A DNA stretch of 64,000 nucleotides, from the NCBI GenBank assembly GCA_037074705.1, contig CM073592.1:25206629-25270628 (forward strand), given 5' to 3'. Source of the DNA: Zhengitettix transpicula (taxonomy: Eukaryota > Arthropoda > Insecta > Orthoptera > Tetrigidae). A program made the position numbers and the translations under genes. How positions within the stretch are numbered: position 1 is the first letter of the stretch; each line of letters starts with the position of its first letter. The notes under the pieces were generated by a model. It was given only the letters and a program-made list of their open reading frames with translations, was not told the origin of the DNA and made no database searches. Below are positions 1-13,200 of this stretch, piece after piece.

Positions 1-640
1 GTAATTTTGTAGCAAAGAAATACAGATACTTCTATGCCAGTGGCGTCTATGATCCAGGACAATTTGGCAATTCGGTAAGAATCTTGTAATTTTTTAAAAT
101 CCATGAGCTTGTTTCATTTTTGAACTTCAAACATTTATACCAGATGTAGTTTCAAAAATTTTAATATTGTATTACTTAAATAATTCAGCAAAATTGTCAT
201 TATCATTTAATTAATTAAATCTTTATACCAGTAAATATTTTTTAACTTTGCTCACTTGCATGAATAACTTGCACAACTAACTATAAAATTAACATTTCAT
301 ATAATTAATGGGCTGTCCTACCATGTTAGAAATGAGTTAAATAATTTTATTTTAAAACTGAGCCCCTTTGTAGATTGTCAAAGTGGATACTGAAACAGGA
401 GAGTTCAAGACTTGGAAAGAGAATGAGTTCACATTCCCAGGAGAGGCACAGTTCGTAAGTCGGCCAGGAGCTGTTGCAGAAGACGATGGAATTCTGCTGG
501 CAGCAGTGACAGATGTGAGGAAAGGAACTCCAGACTTCCTTCTTGTGTTAGACGCAATAGATCTAAGTGAAATTGCAAGGGCAGAAGTTAACATACACAT
601 CCCAAATGTAATCCATGGAATTTTTGTTCCAAACCAATAA
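1..640 (+). CDS. ninaB: Carotenoid oxygenase (NinaB/BCO/RPE65 family), C-terminal two exons, 5' part outside window
   Basis: Iron(II)-dependent dioxygenase family that cleaves carotenoids at a double bond; the insect member NinaB makes and isomerises the visual chromophore. Seen: an exon ending at 74 (reading frame from 3, donor GTAAG at 75; a possible acceptor AG lies at 11-12) and a last exon 374-640 after TTTGTAG, joined in phase 0. The 88-residue last exon reads like the RPE65/BCO C terminus: a VSRPGAVAEDDGILL block, an LLVLDAxDLSEIARAEV block and a closing IHGIF. The His in IHGIF matches the fourth iron-ligand histidine of the family. The stop at 638-640 is where the family normally ends. 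Most of the protein lies upstream of the window. The symbol is by family; the exact paralogue (NinaB versus another BCO-like) cannot be settled from about 110 residues. Confidence 0.9.
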
Positions 641-809
641 AAATCATAAACTGTGATATGACATATTCAGATACTTTTGTATAAATTTTACAAAGGAAAC
701 CAGAACAATAATATATATATTTCATGTCTTGTGTTACTAATAGATTAGACACAATGCTCATATATTTTCAGAAAGGTTTGATTCTCTGTAGTGTTGATAA
801 ATTGAGCAA

Positions 810-815
810 AATAAA
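810..815 (+). terminator. Poly(A) signal AATAAA of the carotenoid oxygenase gene
   Basis: Canonical AATAAA about 170 bases after the stop codon. A second AATAAA overlaps the stop codon itself (637-642), so either could be used; the downstream one has the more usual spacing. Confidence 0.45.
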
Positions 816-881
816 AAGAAGTTTTTCTTGTTACATAATTTGCAAAATGAAGTGAATTAGTGCAGCGGCGACTTCAGTAAA

Positions 882-887
882 TTTATT
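882..887 (-). terminator. Possible poly(A) signal for the SFT2D3-like gene
   Basis: AATAAA on the minus strand about 590 bases past the stop. If used, the 3' UTR would come within about 70 bases of the convergent carotenoid oxygenase poly(A) signal. No closer canonical hexamer was noticed. Confidence 0.25.
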
Positions 888-1479
888 TTTGATACCTAAT
901 ATATATATATTTAACCTTTACTTCATGTGTTCAATTTACTTATTTGAAATTTTACTGCATATTCTGTTCTTTCCATTTCCTGCAACTAAAAACTTGCCTT
1001 CCCAAATATACACCATGTAAATGTGTTGTTTGTACATCCAAATTCACTCCATTACTGAAAAAAAACCAAACTGCAATTTTTTCCCTATAGTTAAATGTGA
1101 AGAGAAAAGCTATGCCAATGACTTCACGTATATTGTTCAAATAAGTTCTCATTTTTCGAATGAACCAATATATTTGAAAACAAGATCCTGAACACCAGAC
1201 CAGGTTTTTCAAAGAGAGGAAACTTTTGAATAAAGTAACATTTTGATAAGAGTGTATTTAATAAATCCAGAGCTATAATATAAATTTGTTCCATTATATA
1301 ATACAAAAGCTATGGCCACTCTTACAAAAATATGTGTATAGTTATCTTTCAAAACATAAAATATAAAAGTTTTAGGCACACCTACTTTGGTGCAACATTG
1401 AAACAATAAATACAATATCACAGATTCTTGACATGCAAATATAATGCATTACTGCCTAGCACACCAGCCAAGTGTCAAT

Positions 1480-3129
1480 TCAAACTGGTAAAGTCTTTGA
1501 GACGGTACTTGTCACCGTTGAGGAGCAGAGTCTTGTAAAAAACATGAGGCCAGTGTGTCCCCCAGGAATGTAGCTAACAAGAAACCAGAGGAGTGCCATG
1601 ATCTGAAAAACGGCACATAGCACTGTGAGTGGTGTGCTCTGGACACTTAAAGCAAAATACAGGGTCGCCAACATTGTGCCAAAGTAAGCACTGGTGAAGG
1701 GCAAACGTTCCTTGGACACAAGATGGCGAATATGGTTCATTGGTCCCCATAGGAAGGAAAAGCTGGAAAAAACCAAAATATACATGCTTTGTCATTTTGA
1801 ACATTTGTTTAAATTTATAGACCATTACCTTATTCCACATAAGAATTATTATTAATATTAACTAACATTAATGAAGTAAAAAATTAAGACTTTTTAAATA
1901 AAACATTTGGATATGAAAACAAATACACCCATGTTCTTATAATATTAAGCAAAAGTGTAGATAATAAATTAATGGAGCAAGAGGTAAGGAAATACATTAA
2001 AATATAAAAAATTAATTTTGTATGAAATTTAATTATAGATTATCATTGAATTAAAAAACATACAAGATTCAATAACAAATCTAAAACTTAAGCAAAACAG
2101 TAATTTGAATAAAATTTTTATACTTGATACCTGAATGCACACAATAAATTTTACCTATATCAACAAATCATCAATCTATTTTGTTTATGCATGATGCTTA
2201 CCTGGATATCGTGAATACACTCCCCATTGTATATAAGATTGCAAATTTTCTCGCCTTCAGCAGGAGAACAGGAACATACAGAGCAGCTAAGGTAAAACAC
2301 ACCATCCCCATTCCAATACACAAACAAAATGCCATAATTCTCTGCATACGGCTCTGAAAGAAAGAAATAAAAAAAGTGATATATTAATAGTATGTATTGC
2401 TACAAGTACAGGATGCTATATTTTCAAAGCCTCTTCAATGCTGTTCTAAAAATTATTTGCACATTGATAATAGTAAATATCTGGTTACTTCTTCAATTAC
2501 TCAAGCCCTTAACTGCTTCAAAAGTTAATGACATTAATTGTAAACATATCTTGAACATTTTCTAATTATTGAAGTCAATGATTTAGTGCCAAATATGATG
2601 AATTCCAAGGTACTTTATAGCATGCATTATTGTTAGTATCATTTGAAAGACTCAAAAAATACTCAAGGACACCAATATTATAAAATGGAAAATTATTAAG
2701 GTTTTTCTCCCAAATTGAGCATCATCTACAAATACATACAGCTTCTTGGAATGGAGGTTAGTATTCCAAACATGTCATTTTCAAATAACATGTAAAGCAT
2801 AAATATCACGAACAGTATTTGGAAAGGCAATTGACATTTATCTTTTAGTGCAAACCGCCTTTCTAAACAAGAAATAAGTCGACCTTATGAATAGAATTGG
2901 ATGACATCTGAAAATAAAATATGACAGACGTTTATATACGTACCATACTGGGACAATAATCCTTTTGAGCTTCTGAAAACCAGCCATTAGACGTTTCTTC
3001 ATTGTTAGGTGTTCTAGTAAACCACTTTCCAACAGATGAACTGGAAATTGAGACGGGTATGCTAAATTTTGTCTGTGGTTTGTCATTTCGTGACAAGTAG
3101 TCGTCCAGATCCTTTTTCAAATCAGCCAT
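1480..3129 (-). CDS. SFT2D3: SFT2-domain vesicle transport protein, SFT2D3-like, complete, 3 exons
   Basis: Small tetraspanning Golgi/endosome membrane protein of the SFT2/Got1 group, involved in fusion of endosome-derived vesicles with the Golgi. Exons on the minus strand: 3129-2944 (starts MADLKKDLDDYL), 2353-2202, and 1762-1480 (ends SKTLPV then stop). Donors GTACGT and GTAAGC and acceptors TTTCAG and TTCCAG keep the frame (phase 0, then phase 2), giving 206 residues. A soluble polar N terminus of about 65 residues is followed by four hydrophobic segments: IMAFCLCIGMGMVCFTLAAL, KFAILYTMGSVFTISSFSF, the SAYFGTMLATLYFAL stretch, and TVLCAVFQIMALLWFLVSYI. The SSFSFLWGP motif after segment 2 is the SFT2 signature; the MADL start and the LPV end favour SFT2D3 over SFT2D1/2. 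It is convergent with the carotenoid oxygenase and about 1.1 kb downstream of the CRAL-TRIO gene on the same strand. Confidence 0.95.
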
Positions 3130-4234
3130 CTTTAACCAAAGATAAATAAGGAAGACATGCCTCAACAAAGATAGTTTTGAGTCTTAAATTACGGCCACGG
3201 CTTAATTACACGTTTCTAATGACTGCCATAACCTAAACTGGATACTCCAGATTTAGATTCAGAGTGAGTATTAAAATTTAAGGTGTATTGATATAACTGA
3301 TGGTAACTGGTTATTGATAACTACGGCTCGGCTTGGCGTTAGACGAAATTTTAATTACTAAACAGCTAACAAATACAAATATTGTACCGGAGGAATGTTT
3401 AGAGGAAAATAGGAAACAAAAAACTTACATATGGCTATAAAAGCTATTTCTTTACACAAATAAATAGGCTGTGGGGTTCTAAGAATGGAAGTTTTCAAAT
3501 TTATTATATTAACATGAAATCTGATTCCAAAATGTATTAAAAAAAAACTTGACAAATATTTTTCATCGTTACTTTCGTGACCGCAGTGTGTCCAAATTTA
3601 TTTTTATTCGTATGAGGTATTTTTTGATATTGTAATAGTATTTAAATATCTGTAATTCATTCATTTTATGATGTTGAAACATTTTTTAATCCTACGTAAT
3701 ATTCACCTTAAAATATTATATTGTTTGTACGAATAAAGATTAAAATTTGTGTGTCGCTTTTAATACTTACATGTTCCTTAATAAGTTTTAGTTATATTTT
3801 AGTTACAGTTCCATTGTCCATTTTGTTTACTTCAGTTTAATACGTATAGTGACAATTTTAATTAAACTTAAATTTTCTAGACAGTGTACGTCATCTAAAC
3901 GTCGTGCATGTATCTTTTCACTCGGTTAGAAGACCGAGAAGATTTTAGTTATTAATTTTAATTTTTTGGAAACGAGAATTGTTTCGTATACTTTACTTTA
4001 TTTTATTTTTATCGGTCGTTACTCGTATTTCTGTAAATTACCGTACTGCACTTGCTGATTAATGAAGAGGATCATCGATCAAATTCTGACATTTATTTTT
4101 GAAGAGAGGAATAAGGTATAGAAGTCGAATGAAGATTCTTATCATTTATGAAAATTTTTATTATAATTACATCAATAAGAAATATGTATATAAAGGAATT
4201 AAAATGTTTCATCCTTGACTGCGGAAGAGTTTCT

Positions 4235-4281
4235 TCAGCAAGAAGTCCCGTCTTCAATCTCGTAGCCAACTCGCCTGAGAC
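4235..4281 (-). CDS. CRAL-TRIO gene, last exon with stop
   Basis: Only 47 nt: completes the split Gly codon, encodes LRRVGYEIEDGTSC and then TGA. Acceptor TTCCAG. The reading frame is fixed by the phase of exon 5. This tail is poorly conserved in the family, so confidence in it is lower than for the upstream exons. Confidence 0.8.
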
Positions 4282-7200
4282 CTGGAACATGAACGAGAAT
4301 TAAGGCAGTGTGATGTGGAGGGATCTCTGAGCGATCTATGACTAGTCTGTACCTTCACGGATAGGTTTGCTCATGGTGATGTTGAGCCATTCTTCAGGGT
4401 CCGGCGGAGGGCTGGTGCCGCCCAACTCTACCGGTAGACAATCTGCGCCCAAGTGCTGGTGTAATGACGCCATGTTGTGCCCGTGGAAGAACACCTATAA
4501 TGGGAAACCACGGTGAGTTTCAATTGATTACAATCGTTATTATAAACTAAGTTCTCCGTCCTACCCTTTTCTTCATACGCTCGTTGAGGAATCCCTTGAA
4601 TAGTGCGAAAACGACGCTGAAGAGTGCAGGTTCGTTGACGATGTGGATCCCGTTCACCCGCACTGGAAAGCAGTTCTGTGAAATGTAAAGGGTATTAAAG
4701 ATATGAAGGGTCTCAATAGGGGGTCTAGGGGGGTTATTCTCTCGCAGGCAGAACCTTTTAGGAGAGACACGAAGGGGCTACCTTTGGGGATGCCTTTTCC
4801 TCTCTCCGTTTTTGAACTAAGGTTCCCACAAGACGAGGCACCTCGGTAGTTCTGAGAGGTATGTTCCGGGGTCACAGACCTTGGGCCTACGGTAAGAGTT
4901 GTTCGCTCTTCCCATTGGAACAGTCGGCCAGCTGCGTCCAAAAAAAGTGGTCGAGGCACGGAGAAGGGTATGCTGCGTCTCCACAGCAAACTCCTCTCCC
5001 GCTAACGGAAGGGCGTGGGACAAGTATCCAATGCCCGACCTACCCGATGCAGGTTTTCCTAGGGTTTTTCTTGAATTTCTTTAGGCGAATGCCGGGTAGG
5101 ATCCTTAAATATAGCCCGGGGGCCCTAGGTAACCCTTGGCTACCTTCCTCTACCCTTACGAATCCCCCCTTTCAAATCCCTTCCTATGCTATTAAAGGGG
5201 AGTTGTCCAACGTGGATCACCCTCATGTAGCCTGTTGCCCTAAAAAAAATGAAGGGTCCCAATATAATTTTATAAAACAATTTTCAGTTTATTGAAGTGA
5301 CTAAAAAAAAGGAAAAAGTAATTAAAAATGCGTTGTGCATGTGTGAGTACTGAAAATAGCTTTTATGTATTTTTAGATAAAGGACCTTAACCCACCGTTA
5401 GTCGCGCCCCCTACAGTAACGCGGCTAGTTGTTGATCACTTTTCTGAATAAATTATTTTGAATAATTTTACAGACGTGTAACATACGCATTTTAAACACA
5501 CATATACATAATCCACACATCTAGTTAGAGTCTGGTTTAATTAAAACTTTTCATTTCATTTTAAAATACTTGTTAAAAAAACTCTCCTTTTAAAAAAGTC
5601 TAATATCACAATATCCTTTAGAAATATAATAATCAAATATTGACATTTTCAGTTAGAAAAACAGTTCCTCAGTGCTTGAAATATAATTGTTTAAAAACGC
5701 AGTTATTTATTTATTTATATGAGTAATTTTTATTGATTTTTGTGAAGATGCCGATGAAATGCTCATATTTATATATTTAATCTAAATAATTACACTGTTG
5801 GCATAATCAATTAATTCTGTTTCAATGTTTTTTGAATTTTTGTCAATACATTCTTGATAAATTATTTTTGTGTGTATACGCAAACATAAAAAAAACCTTC
5901 ACTTTTTTCGCAACATTGTATTTTACACTGATTTTTAGTTTCCTTGAAACATATTCCGGAGTGTTTTATAAATCCAGTTCGTCAATTTCATCATCCGTAT
6001 CCGAGTCGACAGACCCAGGGCCTAAAATATCGACGGTTTCTGATTGATCTAACGATTCTTCAATATCCTCGTACAACCATTTATATCATTATTAGCTTCT
6101 TTTAAAATAAGACGACGAATTTTATCTACATATTGAGGATTATTCAAGTTGTATATATTTTTACTCATCACTACAATTGTTGAAACTGAAAAACGGAAAG
6201 TTGGAATAAAAACCACTAAAATACTAAAACTGATAATGATTTTTACGAAAAGGAAGTATATAATCACTTCATATTGCTGCGGGAAGGACGGGGAAAAATA
6301 CAGACGGGAGTGGTCGCAGTAGTCCCCCTGGACCAAATATACGCTACTTCCTTATTCAAACGTCGTTTTACGAATAGCTACGGTTGCTTTTGGCGTGTGG
6401 CCTTTACATATTATTGTAAACACATTCCTCTGAGATGTCATAAAAGTTCATCACTTGGTTCCGGGATGTTTGGTGCGCGCTCCAGTGTTTACTTCAAGTC
6501 TCGCTGACCTTCGAAGTGAAAACGTGTCGCGTCAAACAGTCCGGGTGAGTGATACGATAGAGTGCAGAAGTATTAATGTGAATGTTGATAACTGGGAATA
6601 TCCCTGGCCTCACTGATAATTAACAATTACCAGTTATGTCAACAAGTTAATCCACAGTGTTACATGGCAGCAATTAACGCACCTACTTCTCATAATTCTA
6701 TGCATCCTATCAACAAATACCATCACAGCAAAAATAATTATGATACCAAAGCGTGACGTCACTTCCTATCGTCCCATAAGTCTGCTATCAACACTATCCA
6801 AATTGATTGAGAAGATCATACTGAAAAGACTCATAGTAGACAGAAGTAATCAAGACTGGATCCCGGATCATCAATTTGGTTTCCGACAGTCGCACTCAAC
6901 AATTCAACAACACCATAGAATTGTGGACGTAGTTAACAAAGCTATGGAGAAACAGCAGTACTGCACAGCAATATTCATAGATGTAAGCCAGGACCTTGAT
7001 GAGGTCTACAAGTTAAGATTTAAAAGGACTCCGCCTGACCAATACTTCAACTTATTAAAATGACCAAAGAGAATTTCTTACTTACGTAAAGGGAGAAAGT
7101 TCAAACCGTTATCCCATTCTCTCCGGGGTGCCACAGGGCAGCATCCTTGGCCCCCCCCTATTGTACGTCTTATACACTTCCGACTTACAAACCTCAATGG

Positions 7201-10200
7201 ACGTAAACACAAGTACCTTTGCTGATGACACAGCAATACTGTCAACACACACAGACCCTTATACCGCTTCACAGAATCTTCAAGAACTTTTACTAATAAT
7301 AGAGACCTGGCTAAAAAGATGGAAAATAAATGTAAATGCATCGAAATCATCCCATACTACATTTTCCCTTAAAAAGGAACATTGAACTACAGTAAAGCTC
7401 AACCAGGAAGAAATTCCAAAAGCAGAAACAGTAAAAAATCTCGGTCTTCACTTAGACGCCAATGGAGGGATCATATCAATAAAAAGAAAAAGAAAATAGA
7501 ATTATTAAACTGTCTGATGGGACGAAAATCAAAATTATCAGTAGAAAACAAATTACTTATTTGCAAAACAGTGATAAAACCTATATGGATGTACGGGGAT
7601 GTGTAGCCAAGTCTCACGTCGCTATTGATCATAGATCCTCCGCACTCTTAGAAACGCTCCCTGGTGAGCTTCACATACTGACCTCAATACACCACATGAA
7701 AAAAACGTCTTCAAAGATAAAAATCGTAAACTTCAAACCCCTCCCAATCGACTACTAGAGCCGTTTCTACAACGAAAGACTGAAGAGATGGTGGCCGATA
7801 GACTTCAATAGAAACTGAGGTGGCGTTGTTGGACCCTCACCTCTCCACGACATCAGTACAAGACACTCTTATAAAATTGTTCATGCTATCAAATTAGCTT
7901 AAATATCGTCTGTAATCTGATTGCTAATAAAATTAAGAGAAAAAACTTGGAATTATATTGCGTAGGTCCCCTGGGCTGAGGGTTAAATCGTCAAGCAGGA
8001 AGTATTCCTGGTGGACGAGCCCGGTGTAAGTCTGATGTCCCTCTTGACTCACCCCGAGGTAGTTGACCATGTCTTTCGCGAAGGCGGGGCTGAGGCCTCG
8101 CACTTGCTCGAGGCCGAGGTCGCTCATGTCGAAGACGGCGACGGCGCCCAGAGCCTGACTCCGCGGCTCCAGGGCCGTGACTTCCCCGCAGAGGCCGCTG
8201 GTCTGCAGCAGCTGCTCAGCCGACCGCTCGCTGGGGCGCCAACGGCCTAGGCGCAGCCACAGCACCATACGACCTTCCAGGTCACGTTTCTTCATCACCA
8301 GGATGACGCCCGCCCTCAGCGCCGTCGACGTCTCCGCCGCCGACAGACGGTGCCACGCCTCGCCGCGACGCTCCCGGAACTGCTCGTACTGCTGCGCCTA
8401 CGGGGAAAACTCCAAATAAAAACAGCCCCGACAGTATTTTAATTACAAATCCAATACAACGTCCACAATCAACACAAATCTTGCGCCATCAATTATATAA
8501 CTCGCGGTTGTGGTGGCCCACGGATGTTTCCTTAACAGCATACTGACCGGAAAAACCTACTGAAATTTTTCAATCTAATTGTTCACGTGATTTAATTGAC
8601 GTTTTTCGATTTCGATGGAAACCAACGTATCTATATTGTAATGCCAATTAATTAGGATATTAATTGTTTGGACATAAAAATTTGGATTGTTTGATATATC
8701 CATTATAGCGGACTGATCGAACAAAGCGACAATCGAGAAGCTAGTCGCATTTGTCGAAAAGTCAAAAATGGCGTATGCGCGCTCAAACTCGAGAGCACTA
8801 AGAGTTAGTTGGTGGCGGAACATTTCAGAAGACGGAACAAATAATACTAGAGCAAAGACTAGCCGTCGTTAATGTATTATTAAACAAAGTTGTGAATTTA
8901 AGACGAAGTAAAAACATTCACGGAAGCATTACATCGTAAATATCGTTAAGTAAGAACAGTGTACGTCTGTAGCCAGCCAGGAATAGTAAAGTTGCAGTTT
9001 AAGTCCCAAGCGGTAAAAAGACTAGCAAGTCTACGAATCATAGGATTCGTATAAGGCAAGCAGACATCAGATAGCTCACAAAAAGGAGGATCATCCGAGT
9101 TCCTGGGAGCCTATCAAGGTTGACTTCAAGAGTGTAAAATCTGTGAGCCGTTATTTAGAATCAGTGTAAAAATTTTGCCATAGTGTACCTCCGAAAACAA
9201 AAAGAATGCTGGAACCAGCTGGACAGATGTAAGTAACAAAACGAAAAATAATGATTAATTGTAAACGTAATTAAAGGATAGAAGTCAGATTTCGTTCTAT
9301 TTTAAATTGTCAATCAGAGTTAATTTATTTACTTTATAATTTCTTTCTATCGACATATTATTTGGGTGAATTGTAAACTGTTTGTTAATAAGATTTTTAA
9401 ATCAATTGGTTGTGTCCATTGTCAAACTCAGTACAGGCCTTGAGAGAAAGATTCCAAAATTTGTTGTAATTATATTTAAAGCTACAAGTGAAAATAAATA
9501 TTCTGTTTGTTAAATTAAAATTATTTCATTTAATTAAATTCCTCATTATTTGATTATTACATTTTGGCGCTTCAACGTGAGGCAAATTGTTTAAATTAAA
9601 ATAAAATAAATAAAGCCCCATTATTGTTTATTATAATATATTAAAATCTATCTGAGCCAGCTTGAGACATCACAAGAACTAAACTGGAAGATTACTGAAA
9701 GGAAAACTTCGTTTGTTTTTCCAAATTTCCACGCGTTGTAATTATTATTATTGCGCAATGATTGATGTAAATTTTTTCTCATCGTTGACTTTCGTGAGTT
9801 AAATGATTTTTTGATTTCGATCGTCTCGAAATATCAAGGTCTCTCTTCTCAACTTGCGAGAAGAAAAATATATTTTTCTTATGAAAATTATAATAATAAT
9901 TATTTTTTAAATACTTGCGGTCAATAATTACAAATGTAGAAACATGTGAAAGAGATGTACAAACTAAAATTGCAATGGCTACCAAGATTTTACACGGAAT
10001 AATTTGGAATAAAAATTTAACAAATGAAACAAAAATCAAAATTTATAAGAGCATAAATACAGAACATTCTATGTTATGGAAGTGAAACTTGGTCCCTGAC
10101 TGAATTACAAAAGAACAAAATTAGAACAGTAGAATTCGATTATCTTCAAAAACAAGACAGGATAAAATTAGAAATGAGCTCCTTTGGAAAGAAATGAACA

Positions 10201-13200
10201 TAGCCACGACTGTCGTTAAAAGGATTGAAATAAATCAAACCCTTAAATGGTATGGCCACGTACAAAGAATGGGAAATGGAAGATGGCCAAAGGAAATATA
10301 CCAATGGTCACCTCCTGGAAAAAATAAACGTGGCAGACCGAGATTAAAGTGGGAAAACCATGTGAAAATCATAATGGAGGATAGGAATTTGGAAGAGGGG
10401 GATTGGAACGACAGACAGAAATGGAAATTGAAGACGGCAAACCTATAAAAGGGGGAAAAGCCGAAGAAGAAGAAAGAATTTCCACAGATATAATTTTTAA
10501 AGCAGAGAATTCATCATTTAAAATTTTATTTTGCTGATCTGTGGCCATCACAATATTAACCAGGCCAAGGAGAATGACAATGGCAAATATAGCCAAAGGC
10601 TCTCTAAATAATAATAATTATAATAAAAAGGACAAGAAGAAGAAAACCATTTTGTGATTGTTATTATTGTAAATATATAAAGAAAAATATAAAAGTCTTG
10701 TTAATATAATATAGAATGGAAACCTTTTCTTGAAAATTATTTGAGGACAAAATTAAGACATTTGTAATTTAATACAGGTTTCCGCATTTGATGAGAATTA
10801 CGTTGCTATTTTTATTGTAAATATTCGCTTGCTTTTCAGGCCGTGACTTCTATCACACCAGGAAAATCTGCGGTTTAAGGAAAAAAAAACCTATGAAAGG
10901 GGGAAAATCCGAAGAAGAAGAATTATTCTTCTGAAATTTTCAGATACAGTTAAACAAATCAATATTCTTTGAATAGCCTTTATTTGTTGACATTTTTGGA
11001 ATTAAAATATGTGTAAAATTGGAATTTTCTAGGTCATTAATTAAGAAACCTGGTATTCGGTTTGTGGGAAACAGTTTCTTGAACCGTGCTGTACGAATTT
11101 GTCTCATTGGAAAAATACTATGTACACCCGAGGAATTCACGCAGGGCCTTTGTAATGTAACTTTTCCCCCTGGATGGACGCAAGTGATACTTACCAGAGT
11201 GAGTGCTTGGCTGACATCGAACAGCTTGTACCGGAGGAACCGAAGCAGATACCAGTCGTCAGTCCTGGCGATCTTGTAATTAGGATTCTCTGGAAGAAGA
11301 TTTAAACGTCAACTTTTTTTTTTTTTTTATTTCCGACACCGTTAACTCATTGTCTAATAAACTCTCAATAATAAACGGAGTCGGAATTTTGTGCTTCATC
11401 GGATCCTGACGTCGCTTCTCTCGATTTTACGGATTTCCCGATTCCGATGCCTGTAAGGAGCAGGTTACAAATGAACCGAGCGGATGAATAAGAGTTAAAA
11501 AGTACTCGTTAAACGTGAAAGGGAAGTGATCTGAGCTGTAAGGACATTTAGTGTGAAATTCCAGGTGGGATCACCGAAGCTGAGGAATTTGCTAAAATAA
11601 TTTTTTAAAAAAATAGGGATCACTGAGTGATAGGGAGAAAATAATTATTTTAAACAGGAACTTTGCTGATAATAGCCAGAGTAGGAATTTTGATTGAGGA
11701 CGGTTCTTGACCTCAGTACTTTGGAGGGAAAACAGGAAGTATTAAAGGCGGGGGGCAACAGTAAATAAATTTAAATATATAACTTAACATCCGATTTTTT
11801 ATTAATTACATAAATCTAACGAACATCTTAACCGTTTTTTTTGTGTGTTTTATGACGTTGTTATGTTAATTTTTTTGACATAAGTGGTGTCATAAATTTA
11901 TATGTCATGTTTTTTCTTCGTCTAATAATTTATCTAATAGTAAAAAACAACAATATTCTTCAATATATTGTTCTAGGAGTTCAACCGGGATTTGCATAAT
12001 TATATTAGAACGCAACGTTTCGACGACTAAAAGCTCTGTCGTCATCTTCTAGGCGAAGTGAACTCCGAGAACAATATATTGAACAACACTTCAATCTTTG
12101 AACAATATTCTGCATTATTGAAAGTTGTAAGGAATGGTAAAACAACATAATATTTAAAATGAAATCATAAATGTTCAAAATTCTTTAAATTTAATAAGAA
12201 ATGTTACTATTTATAATTTTTATAATTATGGCAAATTTACTAAAAGTTTCAGATTTTGAAAAGTAAAATTTTTTGAAAATTAATAATTATTTTTTTTATT
12301 AAAATGGCGACTGTTAAATATCTGAAATAAAATGTAGAAACGTCGTTATAATATAATTAATCAAGCTGCATGTTTAGGTATTAAAGTAGACCCTCGTGAA
12401 CTCAAAGACAATGAATTAAAGAAATAGAAAGGAAAATAAGGCAGAGAATTAAACTTAATTGAAAGATTAAATAGAAAAAAATACTTTGGATTAGAGTAAA
12501 AAAACATCAATACATCATACATAAGCCATATTAATTTTAAAATACTTGAAAGTCTTGAAATATAATTTTTCTTGTCCGTTTTATGCCATTTTATTTTTTA
12601 AATTTAAATAATTGTTAAAATGAAAAAAAAATTACGTCTGAGTGAAAATAATTAATAACGACGATAGCCAATTCAGACAAAAAAAAGGGTAATATAAATA
12701 CCACACAACGTTTCTGGGATCTCTGTCCCTTTCCTCAGGTGCGAAGAAGAGCCTAGAGCGAAGCAACTGCACTCGTCAGTTGACAAAACTTAAAAAAAAA
12801 ACCTGAGGAAAGTGACAAGGATCGCAGAAACGTCGTGTGGTATTATATTGTCATTTTTTTTTGGTCTGAATTGTCTGTCTTTCTGATTAATTATTTAAAT
12901 AAAATATATTTCTATTTTTATCATCATTCCGTTGACGCTCTTAGCATCAGAATTTTTTCCCCTTGGTCGAGAAGGAGCTGGGAATAACATCTTTATGTTG
13001 TGAGATGAGTAACGACCCGCCACCATTGTTGGACTCCTTCGGTTTATTTTTTTATTTTTATTTTTTAACTAGGTGGGTGCCCGGCGTTGCCCGAGATGTC
13101 ATTTATCTATAACCCCCGATATGACTCCAATTTCGGCTGCTTTTGCGCAATTTTTATGTAACGCTACTCGAACCCTAATCATTATAATTAACTCTGAAAA

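Larger units (their letters stand above)
12665..12890. repeat. Foldback element family A, both arms
   Basis: Left arm reads from GCCAATTCAGACAAAAA through the CCACACAACGTTTCTGGG block; the right arm is its reverse complement ending GGTCTGAATTG. Each arm carries a hammerhead-like core. Other copies: 29745-29880 (one arm), 31975-32215, 52598-52825 and a partial one near 62215-62270. Confidence 0.75.
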
